Source: Clostridiales bacterium
GTDB taxonomy: Bacteria; Bacillota; Clostridia; Oscillospirales; CAG-272
DNA length: 38,492 nucleotides
Assembly: GCA_012800735.1 (NCBI GenBank)
Contig: JAAZIU010000029.1
Coordinates: forward strand, 1-38,492
Reading direction: 5' to 3'
Made by a program: the position numbers and the translations under genes. This document shows, in pieces, positions 1 through 7,798 of the stretch. Below the pieces are notes generated by a model, which saw only the letters and a program-made list of their open reading frames with translations, made no database searches and was not told the DNA's origin. Within the stretch, counting starts at the first letter, position 1; every line of letters starts with the position of its first letter.

Positions 1-2
1 AA

Positions 3-1007
3 TACGGCTACTTCCGCTATTGCTTCGACTACTCCGTCCCCGAAGTGAGAAGGAAGATGCTCGACTACATAAAAGAGCAGCTTTGGCGCTACGACCCCGA
101 CGGACTTGAACTTGATTTCCAGCGGGAGATAACCTGCTTCGACATTGAAAACTGCCCCGACAGGGTTGAGATAATGACCGAATTCGTCCGCTCCATCCGC
201 GAGATGACTGAAGAAAGAGGGAAGCAGTTGGGACACAAAATCCGCCTCGGCGTCCGGCTTATGCCGGATATTGCCCAGAACCTGATATACGGCTTTGATA
301 TCGTGAATTGGGCAAAAGAGGGACTTGTCGACCTCGTTTGCTACACCCCGCGCTGGGAAACTTCCGACAGCGATATGCCTTCTGAAGAATGGAAAGTCAA
401 AGTAAAAGGCGTCGAGCTTGCCGCCGGAATTGAGATCCTTTGCTGCCGTCCGTCTGACGAGACGTATTGCACCCCCGCCGTCGCAAGAGGATACGCCGCG
501 AGATACCTCTCCCGCGGCGCCGATTCGATGTATCTTTTCAATTATTTCATAAATCCCGACTCTGTTTCCGCAGCTTTGGACGAAGTCAACAAGACCGCGG
601 GAAGCCTTGAAGCGGCGATGAAACTACCATACCGCCATGTAGTCACTTTCCAGGATATCGCCCCGAGAGGTCACAGCCGCCGCAAACCTCTGCCGATAAA
701 TCTTAAACCGGGACAGAGCGCCGTCCTCGATATCGACATCGGCAAATCAAGAGAAAACGCCTCCGCCGAGCTTATAATCGGCTTCAAAGCCGGTTCTCCC
801 GAAAGCGTCGCCGTCAGCGTAGACGGAGACGCCGCGGCATTTGAAAAAACCGAATATTCTTCCGCCGAGCCGGAGCGAATTATCAAATACGGTCCCGAAG
901 GCACAGTTTACTACAAAGCGCCGGTAAAACCCGCCGACAGATACAGCGTTGAGTTCAAAGCCGACGGAGATGCGGAGCTTGTTTACGCCGAGATAGGGAT
1001 TTACTGA
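3..1007 (+). CDS. Glycosidase-like TIM-barrel protein, 5' truncated
   Basis: The reading frame is open to the left window edge, so the true start lies outside. The visible part begins with the second half of a TIM barrel: a strand reading DGLELDFQRE, followed by alternating helix and strand segments (RLGVRLMP, DLVCYTPRW, GIEILCCRPS, SMYLFNYF). This is the layout of GH10/GH-like hydrolase barrels, where the acidic residues after the DGLELD strand are catalytic candidates. The last 110 or so residues look like a beta-sandwich accessory domain. No signal peptide can be judged. Substrate is not predictable; nearby glycan genes make a polysaccharide or glycoconjugate plausible. It ends about 60 bases before a terminator that belongs to the opposite strand. 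Family assignment is inference from fold pattern only. Confidence 0.6.
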   Translation, partial: YGYFRYCFDYSVPEVRRKMLDYIKEQLWRYDPDGLELDFQREITCFDIENCPDRVEIMTEFVRSIREMTEERGKQLGHKIRLGVRLMPDIAQNLIYGFDIVNWAKEGLVDLVCYTPRWETSDSDMPSEEWKVKVKGVELAAGIEILCCRPSDETYCTPAVARGYAARYLSRGADSMYLFNYFINPDSVSAALDEVNKTAGSLEAAMKLPYRHVVTFQDIAPRGHSRRKPLPINLKPGQSAVLDIDIGKSRENASAELIIGFKAGSPESVAVSVDGDAAAFEKTEYSSAEPERIIKYGPEGTVYYKAPVKPADRYSVEFKADGDAELVYAEIGIY

Positions 1008-1068
1008 AATGTATAAACATCAGTTGTTAAAGCAAGTATTAATAAACGCATAATTGTAAAACAAACAT

Positions 1069-1093
1069 CCCCCGCCCGAACCCCGGGCGGGGG
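1069..1093 (-). terminator. Rho-independent terminator of the ABC-2 exporter operon (copy of the hprK terminator)
   Basis: A perfect 10-bp stem CCCCCGCCCG/CGGGCGGGGG with a 5-base loop is followed on the minus strand by a T-rich run (tgtttgtttt). It lies just beyond the last permease gene. The hairpin and its flank match the hprK terminator at 3432-3452. Confidence 0.8.
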
Positions 1094-1097
1094 AAAT

Positions 1098-1190
1098 TCA
1101 AACATCATCCGCGCTCTGCGATTTCCATGCTTTCCGTCAGTTTCTTGTTATATTTTCCGGCGGTGCCACACCATGTCTTCTCTATTGTCA
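1098..1190 (-). pseudogene. Remnant of the hprK 3' end (about 30 codons)
   Basis: Read on the minus strand this segment parallels the end of the intact hprK at 3461-3553. Shared pieces include ACCGCCG, AACAAGAAACTGACGGAAAGC against AATAAGAAGTTGATAGAAAGT (codons for NKKL-ES), and an identical CGCAGAGCGCGGATGATG near the stop. One extra base just after the ATG of the ESM codons shifts the frame, so it would end early. No start codon or upstream domain is present. The stop codon of the neighbouring permease (1188-1190) lies at the edge of the remnant. It is best read as a duplicated, degenerating gene end captured with its terminator. Confidence 0.75.
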
Positions 1191-1940
1191 GAAATATTCT
1201 TTTCTTGCCCAAACCTTTCCGTTGACAAAAATCAATACTGCCAAATAGACAAGTGAGATTAATTGATTAATAAGAAATCCAAGCTCAAATTCTCCTTTAA
1301 AAAACCTTTCAAGGTAAGAGTAGTTTAAAACGGGAAGCAGATTGCCGATACCGGTGGCTCTTGCGATTATTCCCAAAATAATAAACAAAACTATTAAGGA
1401 AATTCTCGCCAAATATTCCTTATCGTTTAAAGCAAACAATAAATTGGCGATATTTATGATTGCAAGCGAGGGAAGTATATTCAGATTATAAACCACAAAA
1501 CTTGAAAGAAAGTTGCCCGGAGTCAGATTTATGTCAAAGGCTATAACACCGACGATCTGCGAAATTAAAAACATAATCCAAGCTAAAACAAAATACGTTA
1601 TCAGCTGAGTAGATAATTTCGACAGTATAAAGGCGGTTCTGTTATCGACCTTCATAATCTGAAATTTCATATTGCCGCTTGAATAATCATTTATAAAAAT
1701 CTCAAGCAGCGCAAGCCCGATGATTATTGAACCTATCGGTAAGATGGGTTTGTTCAGAAAGTCCGTCGAAAACAACTTTACGAATACGTCAGAGTCGATA
1801 TATGACATTTTTCCCGCCGCAACTATTTTGTTGTAAATAACAACTGCGATGACGGCGAGTATGATATATACCAAAAGGATAAATATAAGAAGTTTCTTTT
1901 TGATCAGTTTGTTTGCTTCGTTTTTTATCATGCCGGTCAT
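1188..1940 (-). CDS. ABC-2 type transporter permease
   Basis: A 250-residue integral membrane protein with about six hydrophobic helices: near residues 15-38, 60-85, 105-130, 145-170, 178-200 and 220-240. It begins with a short basic cytoplasmic stretch (NEANKLIKKK). This is the size and pattern of BcrB/LanF-type permeases that pair with a small ABC ATPase to export peptides or antibiotics. It is the last gene of a three-gene operon and overlaps the previous permease by four bases, implying coupled translation. Ile/Lys-rich composition and AT-rich codons contrast with neighbouring genes. Its stop codon falls inside a duplicated hprK tail. The cargo is unknown; lantibiotic or bacitracin-type self-protection is only a family-level possibility. 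Confidence 0.8.
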   Translation of the reverse strand: MTGMIKNEANKLIKKKLLIFILLVYIILAVIAVVIYNKIVAAGKMSYIDSDVFVKLFSTDFLNKPILPIGSIIIGLALLEIFINDYSSGNMKFQIMKVDNRTAFILSKLSTQLITYFVLAWIMFLISQIVGVIAFDINLTPGNFLSSFVVYNLNILPSLAIINIANLLFALNDKEYLARISLIVLFIILGIIARATGIGNLLPVLNYSYLERFFKGEFELGFLINQLISLVYLAVLIFVNGKVWARKEYF

Positions 1941-2620
1941 TCCGTCAGCTCCTTGTTTTTAAATATCAGATAGGTTGCAATTATTAAAACCATGCTTTTT
2001 ATAATTCCAGGAATACTTAAATTATCCTCCGAAATCGCCGCTTTAAAGTCGCCTAAGTAGGTATATTTCCCGATAAACAACGGAGATTCCGTTAAAATAA
2101 GGAAGATAAAATGCAGTGAAATCAGATAAACAATATTATTCTTTTTGCTTATTATTGAGAGCAAAGAAAATATAAGTGACATTTCGATTACGGGTATACA
2201 TTCATAAAGAGACGCCATAAGGAACTTGCCGGCCGTATCTATATCCAACATAAATTTAATGAACAGCGAATTGATTAAATTGAAAACAATATTTAAAATG
2301 ACGGCTGTCAAAAAAAGACCGATTATTTTATAAATATAGATTTTAGTCCTGTCCGATTTTATAATCAAATGCTTCATCGTTCCCGAAGTAATATCTTTAT
2401 TGAAAATAAAATCCGCCAAAAACACAATAAACAGCGGCATACAATAATAGATAAGTTCAAAGTTAAATTCGGAGCTTATCGTCTGCTTTTCGTTTAAGGT
2501 AAGCGTGTCGCTTATCCTGTTTAAGACAAAAAGAGAAAAAGATAAGGATATTACCGTCATGATAATCAGTATGTATAAAATTATTCTTGACTTAAACAGT
2601 TTCTTTATTTCCGTCATCAT
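1937..2620 (-). CDS. ABC-2 type transporter permease
   Basis: A 227-residue membrane protein with six predicted helices, starting with a short basic segment (TEIKKLFKSR). The segment DITSGTMKHLIIK after the second helix matches the conserved cytoplasmic loop of ABC-2 permeases; the partner gene has the equivalent YSSGNMKFQIMK. The two permeases would form a heterodimer served by the ATPase encoded just upstream. It overlaps both neighbours by four bases (ATGA), showing tight operon organisation. AT-rich codon use again marks the cassette as different from the surrounding chromosome. Confidence 0.82.
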   Translation of the reverse strand: MMTEIKKLFKSRIILYILIIMTVISLSFSLFVLNRISDTLTLNEKQTISSEFNFELIYYCMPLFIVFLADFIFNKDITSGTMKHLIIKSDRTKIYIYKIIGLFLTAVILNIVFNLINSLFIKFMLDIDTAGKFLMASLYECIPVIEMSLIFSLLSIISKKNNIVYLISLHFIFLILTESPLFIGKYTYLGDFKAAISEDNLSIPGIIKSMVLIIATYLIFKNKELTE

Positions 2621-3303
2621 AAAAAAAGGCTCTCCATTTCTTCTACCTGGCTGTCTGAATCGCCTATTTCTTTTTTAAACCTGATCGTGCCGTCATCCAA
2701 AAAACCGTAAGTGTTGCATATATGTTTTACCTCCGAAAGGTTGTGCGAGCAGAATATTATGGTTGCGCCCGATTCATTCAGTTTATGCACAATATCTCTT
2801 AATTCCAATATTGCTTTGGGATCAAGTCCGTTTGTCGGCTCATCTAGTATCAGCAGTTTCGGCTTTGATATTATAGCTCTCGATATCGCCAGTCTCTGCT
2901 TCATACCCATAGAGTATGCCGAAAGTTTCTTATCGCTTGCGTTTCGTATGCCGGTCATCTCCATAGCCGCATACACGTCGTCGTCGGTTAATTTCAATAA
3001 ACTTTTATAGATATCCAGGTTTTCTTTTCCCGTCATATAATCGTAAAATGACGGTTCTTCGATTGTCGCTCCTGTTTCGGCAGCAAAATTCATCGGCTTA
3101 TTTTCAAAGAATATTATTTCTCCGGAATCTTTTTTTATCAAATTCAAGATTAACTTAACCAGGGTGCTCTTTCCGGCTCCGTTTGGTCCTATCAGACCAA
3201 AAACTTCACCTTCTTCGATAATTAAATCAAGTCCTTTTATAACAGCGGCTTTTCCGTAACTTTTTTTCAGATTCTTTATTTCAAGAGCTTTCATTTTCGC
3301 CAT
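2617..3303 (-). CDS. ABC transporter ATP-binding protein (BcrA/antibiotic-export type)
   Basis: A 228-residue nucleotide-binding subunit energising the two downstream ABC-2 permeases. Walker A is GPNGAGKST at residues 39-47, the signature is YSMGMKQRLAISRA, and Walker B is LLILDEPTNGLDP followed by the H-loop FCSHN. The lack of the C-terminal extension seen in many BcrA proteins makes it short. The ATG at 3303 is chosen because GAAAGG lies six bases before it; an in-frame ATG at 3336 has no comparable site. It is the first gene of a regulated operon (see the promoter and operator upstream). Family membership is secure, substrate is not. Confidence 0.9.
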   Translation of the reverse strand: MAKMKALEIKNLKKSYGKAAVIKGLDLIIEEGEVFGLIGPNGAGKSTLVKLILNLIKKDSGEIIFFENKPMNFAAETGATIEEPSFYDYMTGKENLDIYKSLLKLTDDDVYAAMEMTGIRNASDKKLSAYSMGMKQRLAISRAIISKPKLLILDEPTNGLDPKAILELRDIVHKLNESGATIIFCSHNLSEVKHICNTYGFLDDGTIRFKKEIGDSDSQVEEMESLFL

Positions 3304-3338
3304 TCTCATCCTTTCGCGTATTATATCAATATCCATAT

Positions 3339-3382
3339 TATTGTATTAAGAATATAATACAATAAGGCATAAAAAAAGTCAA
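3339..3382 (-). promoter_or_regulatory. Promoter with palindromic operator for the ABC-2 exporter operon
   Basis: On the minus strand a -35 TTGACT (3377-3382) and a -10 TATTAT (3354-3359) are separated by exactly 17 bases. A perfect inverted repeat, TATTGTATTA/TAATACAATA with a 6-base spacer (3339-3364), covers the -10 and the expected start site. A repressor bound there would block initiation. YtrA-type GntR regulators often control such exporters, but no regulator gene is in the cassette, so the binding protein is unknown. Confidence 0.75.
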
Positions 3383-3431
3383 TAGTAATATTAAACAAAA
3401 TTTCAGCTCGAAAACAATGCAAAACAAACAA

Positions 3432-3452
3432 CCCCGCCCAATCCGGGCGGGG
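3432..3452 (-). terminator. Rho-independent terminator of hprK
   Basis: The stem CCCCGCCC/GGGCGGGG with a 5-base loop is followed on the minus strand by a T-rich tract. It lies nine bases past the hprK stop codon. Confidence 0.8.
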
Positions 3453-3460
3453 GGGAAAAT

Positions 3461-4402
3461 TCACACATCATCCGCGCTCTGCGCTTGCATACTTTCTATC
3501 AACTTCTTATTGAATTCTTCGGCGGTGTTGTAACCCATCCGTCTCTGACGGTTGTTCATCGCGGCTATTTCAATAATGACGGCTAAGTTGCGGCCGGGTT
3601 TTACCGGTATTGTTGTCATCGGGATTTTTATTCCCATTATTTCAATGTGTTCTGTCTCTCCGCCGATGCGGTCATACATCTTTCCCTGAACCCAGGGTTC
3701 CAGATTTATGATCATATCGACTTTTTCGGTGTCCTTGACGGCGCCGACTCCGAATATCCGTCGGACGTCGATTATGCCGATGCCGCGGAGTTCTGCATAA
3801 TATTTGATAAGCTCGGGCGCCGAACCTACGAGGGTTTTTGCCGAAACCTTCTTTATCTCGACCGCGTCGTCGGCGATGAGACGATGACCTCTCTTTACAA
3901 GTTCAATAGCCGTTTCGCTCTTGCCGATGCCGCTGTCGCCCAATATCAGTATACCCTCGCCGTATACCTCGACGAAGACGCCGTGGCGGGTAATCCGCGG
4001 CGCGAGCCGGACATGCAGAAAGGAGAGCACCATAGCGAAGAGATCGGAAGTATTGTCCGCCGATCTCAGCACCGGTATATGGTATTTCTTCGCGCAGTCG
4101 ATAAGTCCGTCGCTTGGGACGAGCGAGGCGGAATATATCAAGGCGGGGGGCTTCAGGGTCATAAAGTTTTCGATATGAGCAATTCGCACATCCGGCGGCA
4201 GCTCCTCAAGATATTGGTGCTCACTCCTGCCGAAAATTTGAACGCGCTTGTTGTCGAAGTGTCCGGTGAAACCGGTCAGGGCAAGGCCGGGGCGGTTTAA
4301 GTCCATCGAGTAGATTATACTCTCTCCGGGCGGCAGATAAAGCGGTTCAAGCGAAAATTCATCTATCAGGTCTTTTATGTTGCAGCTGTATTTTTCCGGC
4401 AT
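3461..4402 (-). CDS. hprK: HPr kinase/phosphorylase
   Basis: Bifunctional enzyme that phosphorylates Ser46 of HPr using ATP or PPi and reverses the reaction, controlling CcpA-dependent catabolite repression and PTS uptake in low-GC Gram-positives. The 313-residue length is typical. The N-terminal domain covers residues 1-125. The C-terminal kinase domain has Walker A GDSGIGKSE at about 155-163, DDAVEI just after it, and the family signature ELRGIGIIDVRRIFGVGAV. The ATG at 4402 is used because AAGGGAG lies seven bases upstream. It sits 61 bases behind the SGNH-like gene on the same strand and may be co-transcribed. The 3' end of this gene is duplicated at 1098-1190. Confidence 0.95.
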   Translation of the reverse strand: MPEKYSCNIKDLIDEFSLEPLYLPPGESIIYSMDLNRPGLALTGFTGHFDNKRVQIFGRSEHQYLEELPPDVRIAHIENFMTLKPPALIYSASLVPSDGLIDCAKKYHIPVLRSADNTSDLFAMVLSFLHVRLAPRITRHGVFVEVYGEGILILGDSGIGKSETAIELVKRGHRLIADDAVEIKKVSAKTLVGSAPELIKYYAELRGIGIIDVRRIFGVGAVKDTEKVDMIINLEPWVQGKMYDRIGGETEHIEIMGIKIPMTTIPVKPGRNLAVIIEIAAMNNRQRRMGYNTAEEFNKKLIESMQAQSADDV

Positions 4403-4463
4403 GACAATGCTCCCTTGCAAAGTTGCGTAATATAAATTCCGGCTTTTGTTTCAGGCAGAAGGC

Positions 4464-5813
4464 TTAATCTTTCCAAACTTTTTCCAGGTCTTTTATCAGG
4501 ATTTTGGAGAAGTTGGTCGAACCGATTTCGTTCATGTGCCCCCAGTCGCTGAAATAATCCGGATTTGAGTTGAGCTCGCTTTCCTCGGCGTTGTAATTTA
4601 TAAACGGAATATCGTGTTCCCATGCGAAATCCTCAAGCCGTTCGTTTGCTTCGATATCGCGTTTGCCGGGAACGCGGCGCCCCGGCACATATTCGGGAAC
4701 CTGAATCATGATGACCTCTATCCCATCCTTCTGAAACTGCTCGACAAGCCGGACAAAAGCTTCCCACTCGCCGGGATGTTCGTTGTAATTCTGAGATCTT
4801 GTGCCGCCGTCAAAATAAGCTTCCCAGGTGATATAGCCTTTGTAGTAGGAATCGGTAAGTATTCCCGTGCCGTCTACTATCCCTTCGTTATGTTTATATA
4901 CCGGCAGGGGCGGCAGCTCTTCTTCGGCGGTCTCTGCGACGGTAGTTTCGGCTTCCGAATCTTCGCCCGCGATGTCAAACCAGGAGCCGACCATCTCGGG
5001 TATACGGTCGCGGTTGTGGATTATCATCATGCTGTTCATGAATTTCGTAAGAAAATCTTCGAGGGTAAACCAGGCTTTTTCCTCTTCCGTTTCCAAAACC
5101 GCTTCCGTTTCGACCGCGGTCTCGGTTTCAGCGGGCGCCTCTGTTTCTTCCGGTGATTTAAGCGCTTCGGCTATGGCTTTTTCTTCAGCTATCTTGAGCT
5201 GTTTCGCTATATACTGCGGGCAGTCGTAGTTCGAGTCGAATTCTTTGCGCCGCCAGAGCCAGCCCAGGTCGGTCATGAACCAGTCGACGCAATAGACGAT
5301 GGTTCTCGGCGTCGGATATCCGGAATCCTTAAAGAATTTATACCACTCGACATAGTAGCTTGGGTTTGAGCCGTTAAGAGAAAAGTTGAAGAAGCTGCGG
5401 TTTCCCTTGCCGGAATAAGCCTTTTCGATGTATTTCGGATTCACTCCGTGAGAGGCGTGAGAGGTGCCGATAAAAATAGTGTCTGCTTTGTATACCTGCT
5501 GATACATTTCATAAAACTGACCGTAATAATGGAATTCGTTGCGGTACTTGTATTTCTGGTAGAAAGCCTCCTGCGCCTCCAGCTTGGCTATCTCAAGCAT
5601 GCGTCTTGAGTAGGGGGTGTCCTCAGCCTTGGCCGCCGCCGCGGCTTCTCCCGCCCGTCGCGACGCCTCCTCGACAGCGGCAAGCTCTGCCGAAAGAAAA
5701 GCCCGCATCTGGATCTCCGGAATGGCGACCAGCAAAGCAGCTATCGCGATCACTATAAGCGAACGGCTGATGGTTTTAAGCAGCGCGTTGTTGTTTTTCT
5801 TCATATCATTCAT
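4464..5813 (-). CDS. Membrane-anchored SGNH/DltD-AlgX-like protein
   Basis: 449 residues. A basic N-terminus and one hydrophobic helix (17-33) give a signal anchor, placing the rest outside the cell. An Ala/Glu-rich stretch (41-80) may be coiled coil. The block FIGTSHASH carries the candidate nucleophile Ser118, and SDWGH near the end carries the DxxH pair Asp423/His426, as in SGNH-fold acyl-transfer proteins such as DltD and AlgX. The middle holds a low-complexity Glu/Thr/Ala insert around 213-245 and a shorter acidic one near 285-300. A role in acylating or deacylating cell-surface polymers is inference. No clear ribosome site precedes the ATG; a second ATG three codons on is an alternative. 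Confidence 0.65.
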   Translation of the reverse strand: MNDMKKNNNALLKTISRSLIVIAIAALLVAIPEIQMRAFLSAELAAVEEASRRAGEAAAAAKAEDTPYSRRMLEIAKLEAQEAFYQKYKYRNEFHYYGQFYEMYQQVYKADTIFIGTSHASHGVNPKYIEKAYSGKGNRSFFNFSLNGSNPSYYVEWYKFFKDSGYPTPRTIVYCVDWFMTDLGWLWRRKEFDSNYDCPQYIAKQLKIAEEKAIAEALKSPEETEAPAETETAVETEAVLETEEEKAWFTLEDFLTKFMNSMMIIHNRDRIPEMVGSWFDIAGEDSEAETTVAETAEEELPPLPVYKHNEGIVDGTGILTDSYYKGYITWEAYFDGGTRSQNYNEHPGEWEAFVRLVEQFQKDGIEVIMIQVPEYVPGRRVPGKRDIEANERLEDFAWEHDIPFINYNAEESELNSNPDYFSDWGHMNEIGSTNFSKILIKDLEKVWKD

Positions 5814-5865
5814 TGCGAATTATGGCGTTGTTATATATTTTGAATAATTATTGTCCGTTTTAAAA

Positions 5866-5911
5866 TAAAAAAGCAGCGGCGTGCGTATGGTTTTGCCGCC
5901 GCATGCCGCTG
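5866..5911 (-). terminator. Rho-independent terminator of the transglutaminase/SLH gene
   Basis: On the minus strand a stem beginning CAGCGGC and closing GCCGCTG, extended by TGCG/CGCA pairing, is followed by a run of six T. It sits directly after the stop codon at 5926. Confidence 0.75.
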
Positions 5912-5925
5912 TTTTAATTTTGTTG

Positions 5926-7416
5926 TCAGTTTTGCAATCTTTCGGCGAAAACGCAATACTTCATTATCGAATGAGCAAGTTCTCCGCGGCTGAGTACGCT
6001 GAACGGATTCAGCCTGCCGTCCGTCGATGGGATAATATCGGCCGCGCCGCAGAGCAGAGCGGCGTCCTGAGCCCAGGAGTCTACCTGGTCAAAGTCCGGG
6101 TATATGCTATTGCCGTCGGCATAGATTGAAGAGAATTTTAACAGGTTGGCTACCATATATCGCTGCATTACGACATAGAACTGCTGATGAGTGACAACCG
6201 CGTCGGGCTTGAAGCTGCCGTCGCTGTAGCCCAATACGATTCCGGACTTTGCCGCCCAGCCGATGTAGGGGGAATACCAGCTTTCCGCCGAAACATCCGC
6301 GAACTTAATCCATCCTCCGTCAATAGCGAGGTAATCATCGGGGTTTATCTGCGCAAGCCTTCCTAAAACAGTCACCAGCATTCCGCGGGTTATATATCCT
6401 TCCGGCTCAAAAGTGTTTTCACCGGTTCCGTTCATCAGTTTCAGGTGGCTGACAAAATCAATTCCGTCAATAAATTCATAATTTAGCGGAACGTCTTCAA
6501 AAGACATATGTGACGGAGCTGCGGATATAACGGGTGCAGGGGCGGGGATGGAGTCAAGGGCGGGGGCGGGAACAGCGGGAGGAGGCGTAACTGTTGTCGC
6601 TTCTTCAAAAGGCGCGGGCGCTTCTATCTCCAAAAAATCTTCTTCGGTAAGAATATCCCATACGGAAAGACCATATACAACCTCCGGATCGACCGGCACT
6701 TCAACGGTATTTTCCGGGGCGGTCGAATAAGCGGGATTTTCTTTCGGAGCCGGAGACTTGTATTCTACCGCCGTATTTCCTTTATCGCCGTTGTCGTAAT
6801 TGAAATATCGCGCGGAGGAACCTACGTAGTTCGCCGCAGCCTTTTCCGGATCGACGCAGAACTTTGTGTGGCTGACTACGCCGTTTCTGACATAGTTGTA
6901 ATTCTGAACTTCCGGATCGAAAACATACTCGACCCCGCCGAGTTCGGCGACGCACCAGGTATGATCCCAGCGATATGAACCGGAATAATAACTTCCGCTG
7001 GCGCACCAGGCGCGGATGCCCTGGTAGCGAAGCCAGGCCATATAAGCGTAGCTGAAGTCGGTGCAGCTTCCGATCTTCTTTTCGAAGATATCGGAGATTG
7101 ACTCCACCCCGAAATGTCCGTAAGTATATTTTACATTAAAAACCATCCAGTCATAAAGCTTGAGCGCCGCCTCATAAAGGTCGGAAGCGCCGGCTGTAAT
7201 AGCTTCGGTATGACTGAGCAGGATGGTTTCATATTTGGGATAGGCGGAGGAAAGAAAACAGTCGGGCGCGCCCGCTCCGTTGTTTATAATGCTGCGGGCA
7301 AATTCGGTATCGCTGCCGTCCGCTTCCACGGCGTAAGCCGTTTGAGAAAATATCGGAAGAAAGACGGTTAAAATCATCAGCGCGGCTGTCAAAGCCGCCT
7401 TCAATCGAATGTTCAT
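5926..7416 (-). CDS. Secreted transglutaminase-like protein with three SLH domains
   Basis: 496 residues. Signal peptide 1-28 (cleavage after QTAYA). A transglutaminase-like core follows, with the triad visible as Cys118 (IGSCTDF), His152 (WDHTW) and Asp167 (VFDPE). A Pro/Ala-rich linker joins it to three S-layer homology repeats in the last 170 residues (FEDVPLN, FADVSAESWYSPYIGWA, YPDFDQVDSWAQDAA). SLH domains bind pyruvylated secondary wall polymer, so the protein is surface-attached and may process wall peptides or cross-link proteins. The ATG at 7416 is preferred because AAAGAGGA lies five bases before it and it starts exactly at the signal peptide. It is single-gene, with its own strong promoter and terminator. 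Confidence 0.85.
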   Translation of the reverse strand: MNIRLKAALTAALMILTVFLPIFSQTAYAVEADGSDTEFARSIINNGAGAPDCFLSSAYPKYETILLSHTEAITAGASDLYEAALKLYDWMVFNVKYTYGHFGVESISDIFEKKIGSCTDFSYAYMAWLRYQGIRAWCASGSYYSGSYRWDHTWCVAELGGVEYVFDPEVQNYNYVRNGVVSHTKFCVDPEKAAANYVGSSARYFNYDNGDKGNTAVEYKSPAPKENPAYSTAPENTVEVPVDPEVVYGLSVWDILTEEDFLEIEAPAPFEEATTVTPPPAVPAPALDSIPAPAPVISAAPSHMSFEDVPLNYEFIDGIDFVSHLKLMNGTGENTFEPEGYITRGMLVTVLGRLAQINPDDYLAIDGGWIKFADVSAESWYSPYIGWAAKSGIVLGYSDGSFKPDAVVTHQQFYVVMQRYMVANLLKFSSIYADGNSIYPDFDQVDSWAQDAALLCGAADIIPSTDGRLNPFSVLSRGELAHSIMKYCVFAERLQN

Positions 7417-7582
7417 AAAATCCTCTTTGGCTTTGGCGGAGAAGGAGAAAAGCTCCGCTTTGAAAATCCGGCTAAAGCTCCGGAAAGGCATTTTCGTAAA
7501 TTCCGCGCCAAAACAACCGCGCGCGGATATACTATATAAAAAATATCATTCGGCAGATTAAAATATCCGACAGGTAATATAT

Positions 7583-7611
7583 AGTATATCATCTGTGAGG
7601 CGGCTTGTCAA
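7583..7611 (-). promoter_or_regulatory. Promoter of the transglutaminase/SLH gene
   Basis: Minus-strand -35 TTGACA (7606-7611), 17-base spacer and -10 TATACT (7583-7588): a near-consensus sigma-A promoter about 165 bases before the start codon. Confidence 0.8.
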
Positions 7612-7674
7612 GCGGTTTTTTGGAAAAAATCGCCGATAAATTATAATTTTTGGGAAATTTGTCAAAATTCACTA

Positions 7675-7703
7675 TTGATTTATTCGCGCCGGAATGGTAA
7701 AAT
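7675..7703 (+). promoter_or_regulatory. Promoter of the SGNH/SLH gene
   Basis: -35 TTGATT (7675-7680), 17-base spacer and -10 TAAAAT (7698-7703), about 95 bases before the start codon at 7799. Confidence 0.65.
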
Positions 7704-7798
7704 ATCATATGCAAACGATGCCGGCGAAAAAACCGGCGCGTAAATCGGAGAAAATTAAATACTATTAATAAAAAATATAAAAACGGAATCCTGATGTT

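Larger units (their letters stand above)
7417..7798. other. Divergent intergenic region between two SLH-protein genes
   Basis: Contains two divergent sigma-A promoters annotated separately, about 63 bases apart between their -35 boxes. The remainder is AT-rich leader with no gene. The leader of the plus-strand gene holds a short GC-rich hairpin (GCCGGCG... with CCGGCGCG, about 7720-7742). Confidence 0.7.

Noticed and set aside
3647..4300. A 217-codon plus-strand frame opposite hprK
   Set aside because: It overlaps an unambiguous HPr kinase with all motifs; no start signal or domain supports it.
5617..5847. Short Ala/Ser-rich plus-strand frame opposite the SGNH-like gene
   Set aside because: It is a mirror of the Ala/Glu-rich N-terminal region and has no translation signal.
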